From NCBI GenBank assembly GCA_044227665.1, contig JBGAWK010000008.1, positions 8,898 through 72,897 on the forward strand: a DNA stretch of 64,000 bases. Reading direction: 5' to 3'. The stretch is from JBGAWK01 sp044227665. GTDB lineage: Bacteria; Bacteroidota; Bacteroidia; Chitinophagales; JADIYW01. Under the pieces are notes generated by a model. It had not been told where the DNA came from. It did no database searches and saw nothing but the letters and a program-made list of their open reading frames with translations. Below, in pieces: positions 63,481 through 64,000 of this stretch; positions within the stretch are counted from its first letter, which is position 1; each line of letters opens with the position of its first letter. Position numbers and translations under genes: made by a program.

Positions 63481-63563
63481 GATGATTTAAGATTTTTAGA
63501 GAATACTCGCCGTTGTTGGTGTTTCCACCCACAACTAAGCTCAGCCGTAACCTCATAAACTTG

Positions 63564-63861
63564 CCCTAAAATCGTTCGAATAATTGTCCGAACCATGATT
63601 CTTATGATTAAAGGATGGACAGGATTATCCGACTACTTACTGATAGATAAGGAAATCCCCTAGGCTGATTTTCGTGCGAGGCGAAGAAAAAAATGTGCGG
63701 CTTTTTTCGCCATTTTTACGTGAGTAGCGAACGTAAAAATTATATAGCGAAAACTACCAAGAGCCATTTTTTTCAAGCTGAAGGTTTGTGAGAGAGCAAA
63801 AGCACATTAAAAGCAGCCTTGATTTTTTTGTTTCTTTTGGTATCAAGACAAAAAGAAAAGA
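63564..63861. repeat. Composite intergenic repeat, copy 2
   Basis: Module A (63564-63628) is about 80% identical to copy 1; module B carries a 10-bp perfect hairpin ATTTTTACGT/ACGTAAAAAT (63712-63740) and ends with TATCAAGACAAAAAGAAA, matching the end of copy 1 (TATCAAGATAAAAAGAAG). No coding frame is seen in either copy. Confidence 0.65.
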
Positions 63862-63941
63862 AATAATAAAAGCAAAAAATAAATCGCTAGCTTGTACACT
63901 GCCTGTAAAATTAGACCTGTCATAAAAAACAAAAAAATCCT

Positions 63942-63949
63942 TACATTTG
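63942..63949 (+). promoter_or_regulatory. -7 element (TACATTTG) of a possible edge gene
   Basis: Perfect TAnnTTTG, about 23 nt before an ATG at 63973 that runs off the window. Confidence 0.35.
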
Positions 63950-63972
63950 ATACTACCACAGAGGCGGCGCTT

Positions 63973-64000
63973 ATGCTTTTTGACAAGGAAGAATATGAAC
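63973..64000 (+). CDS. Start of a possible gene cut by the window edge
   Basis: Frame MLFDKEEYE runs to the end. Supported only by the upstream TAnnTTTG box and open frame; no family can be named from nine residues. Confidence 0.3.

Noticed and set aside
63120..63960. CRISPR array or transposon in the right-hand repeat region
   Set aside because: Only two imperfect long copies with internal hairpins, no short regular repeats and spacers, no transposase frame or target-site duplication visible.

Overview
The window comes from an AT-rich chromosome of the phylum Bacteroidota. Evidence for this: a ccoN-ccoO fusion in a cbb3 oxidase operon, two proteins with type IX secretion (T9SS) C-terminal sorting domains, S16 with a long acidic tail, an Hc1-like 58-residue nucleoid protein, DUF4294, DUF4258 and DUF6134-type proteins, many lipoproteins of the SCKK/SCSK type, and promoters with the Bacteroidota -7 element TAnnTTTG. 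No rRNA, tRNA or CRISPR array was seen. The one structural RNA gene is RNase P RNA (rnpB, 17940-18273). A finer placement (for example Chitinophagia) would be a guess.

Layout. 0.45-10.4 kb (+): one tightly packed unit with an Rrf2-type Fe-S regulator, a universal stress protein, the copper ATPase ccoI, a CBS protein, ccoS, ccoNO, ccoQ, ccoP, ccoG, ccoH and a SafE/UreH-like membrane protein, i.e. low-oxygen respiration plus its assembly factors. 10.4-16.6 kb (-): esterase/SDR/acyltransferase operon, folC, a nucleoside phosphorylase and rpsP with terminator and promoter. 16.8-17.1 kb: a decayed HsdR fragment. 17.2-21.9 kb (+): a lipoprotein, rnpB and a large outer-membrane protein. 21.9-24.6 kb (-): Hc1-like protein, thyA, folA, RlmI-type methyltransferase. 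24.6-39.3 kb: housekeeping genes (murB, mfd, aroQ, surE, lpxB, a 2-oxoacid dehydrogenase E2, an NlpC/P60 protein), a TPR protein and a Xre/RES toxin-antitoxin pair. 39.4-47.6 kb: a secreted GH-A-like protein, an acyl-CoA dehydrogenase, two glutathione peroxidases, DUF4294 and a PhoD-type phosphatase. 47.8-53.8 kb: a relic gene, a TPR histidine kinase with a LytTR regulator and, divergently, five lipoprotein genes. 54-57.6 kb: McrBC. 57.8-63.1 kb: a carotenoid operon headed by a CarH-like B12 photoreceptor. 63.1-64 kb: a non-coding repeat island and the start of a possible gene.

The most interesting signals are regulatory. (1) The CarH-like repressor has the Wx9EH and ExHxxG cobalamin motifs, and an inverted repeat overlaps its own promoter, giving a self-contained light-controlled carotenoid operon. 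(2) Two 20-bp tandem repeats with a GTTnGTC core lie between the LytTR two-component genes and the lipoprotein cluster, a likely operator linking the two into one surface-signalling module of unknown purpose. (3) At eight or more genes the -7 element sits only 4-5 nt from the start codon, the same distance as from the -7 element to the 5' end of rnpB, which predicts leaderless mRNAs; several of these use a TAnnTTTA variant.

Limits: all calls come from reading the sequence and recalling families; no database search was run. Where the longest reading frame began upstream of a better start, the chosen start is explained.
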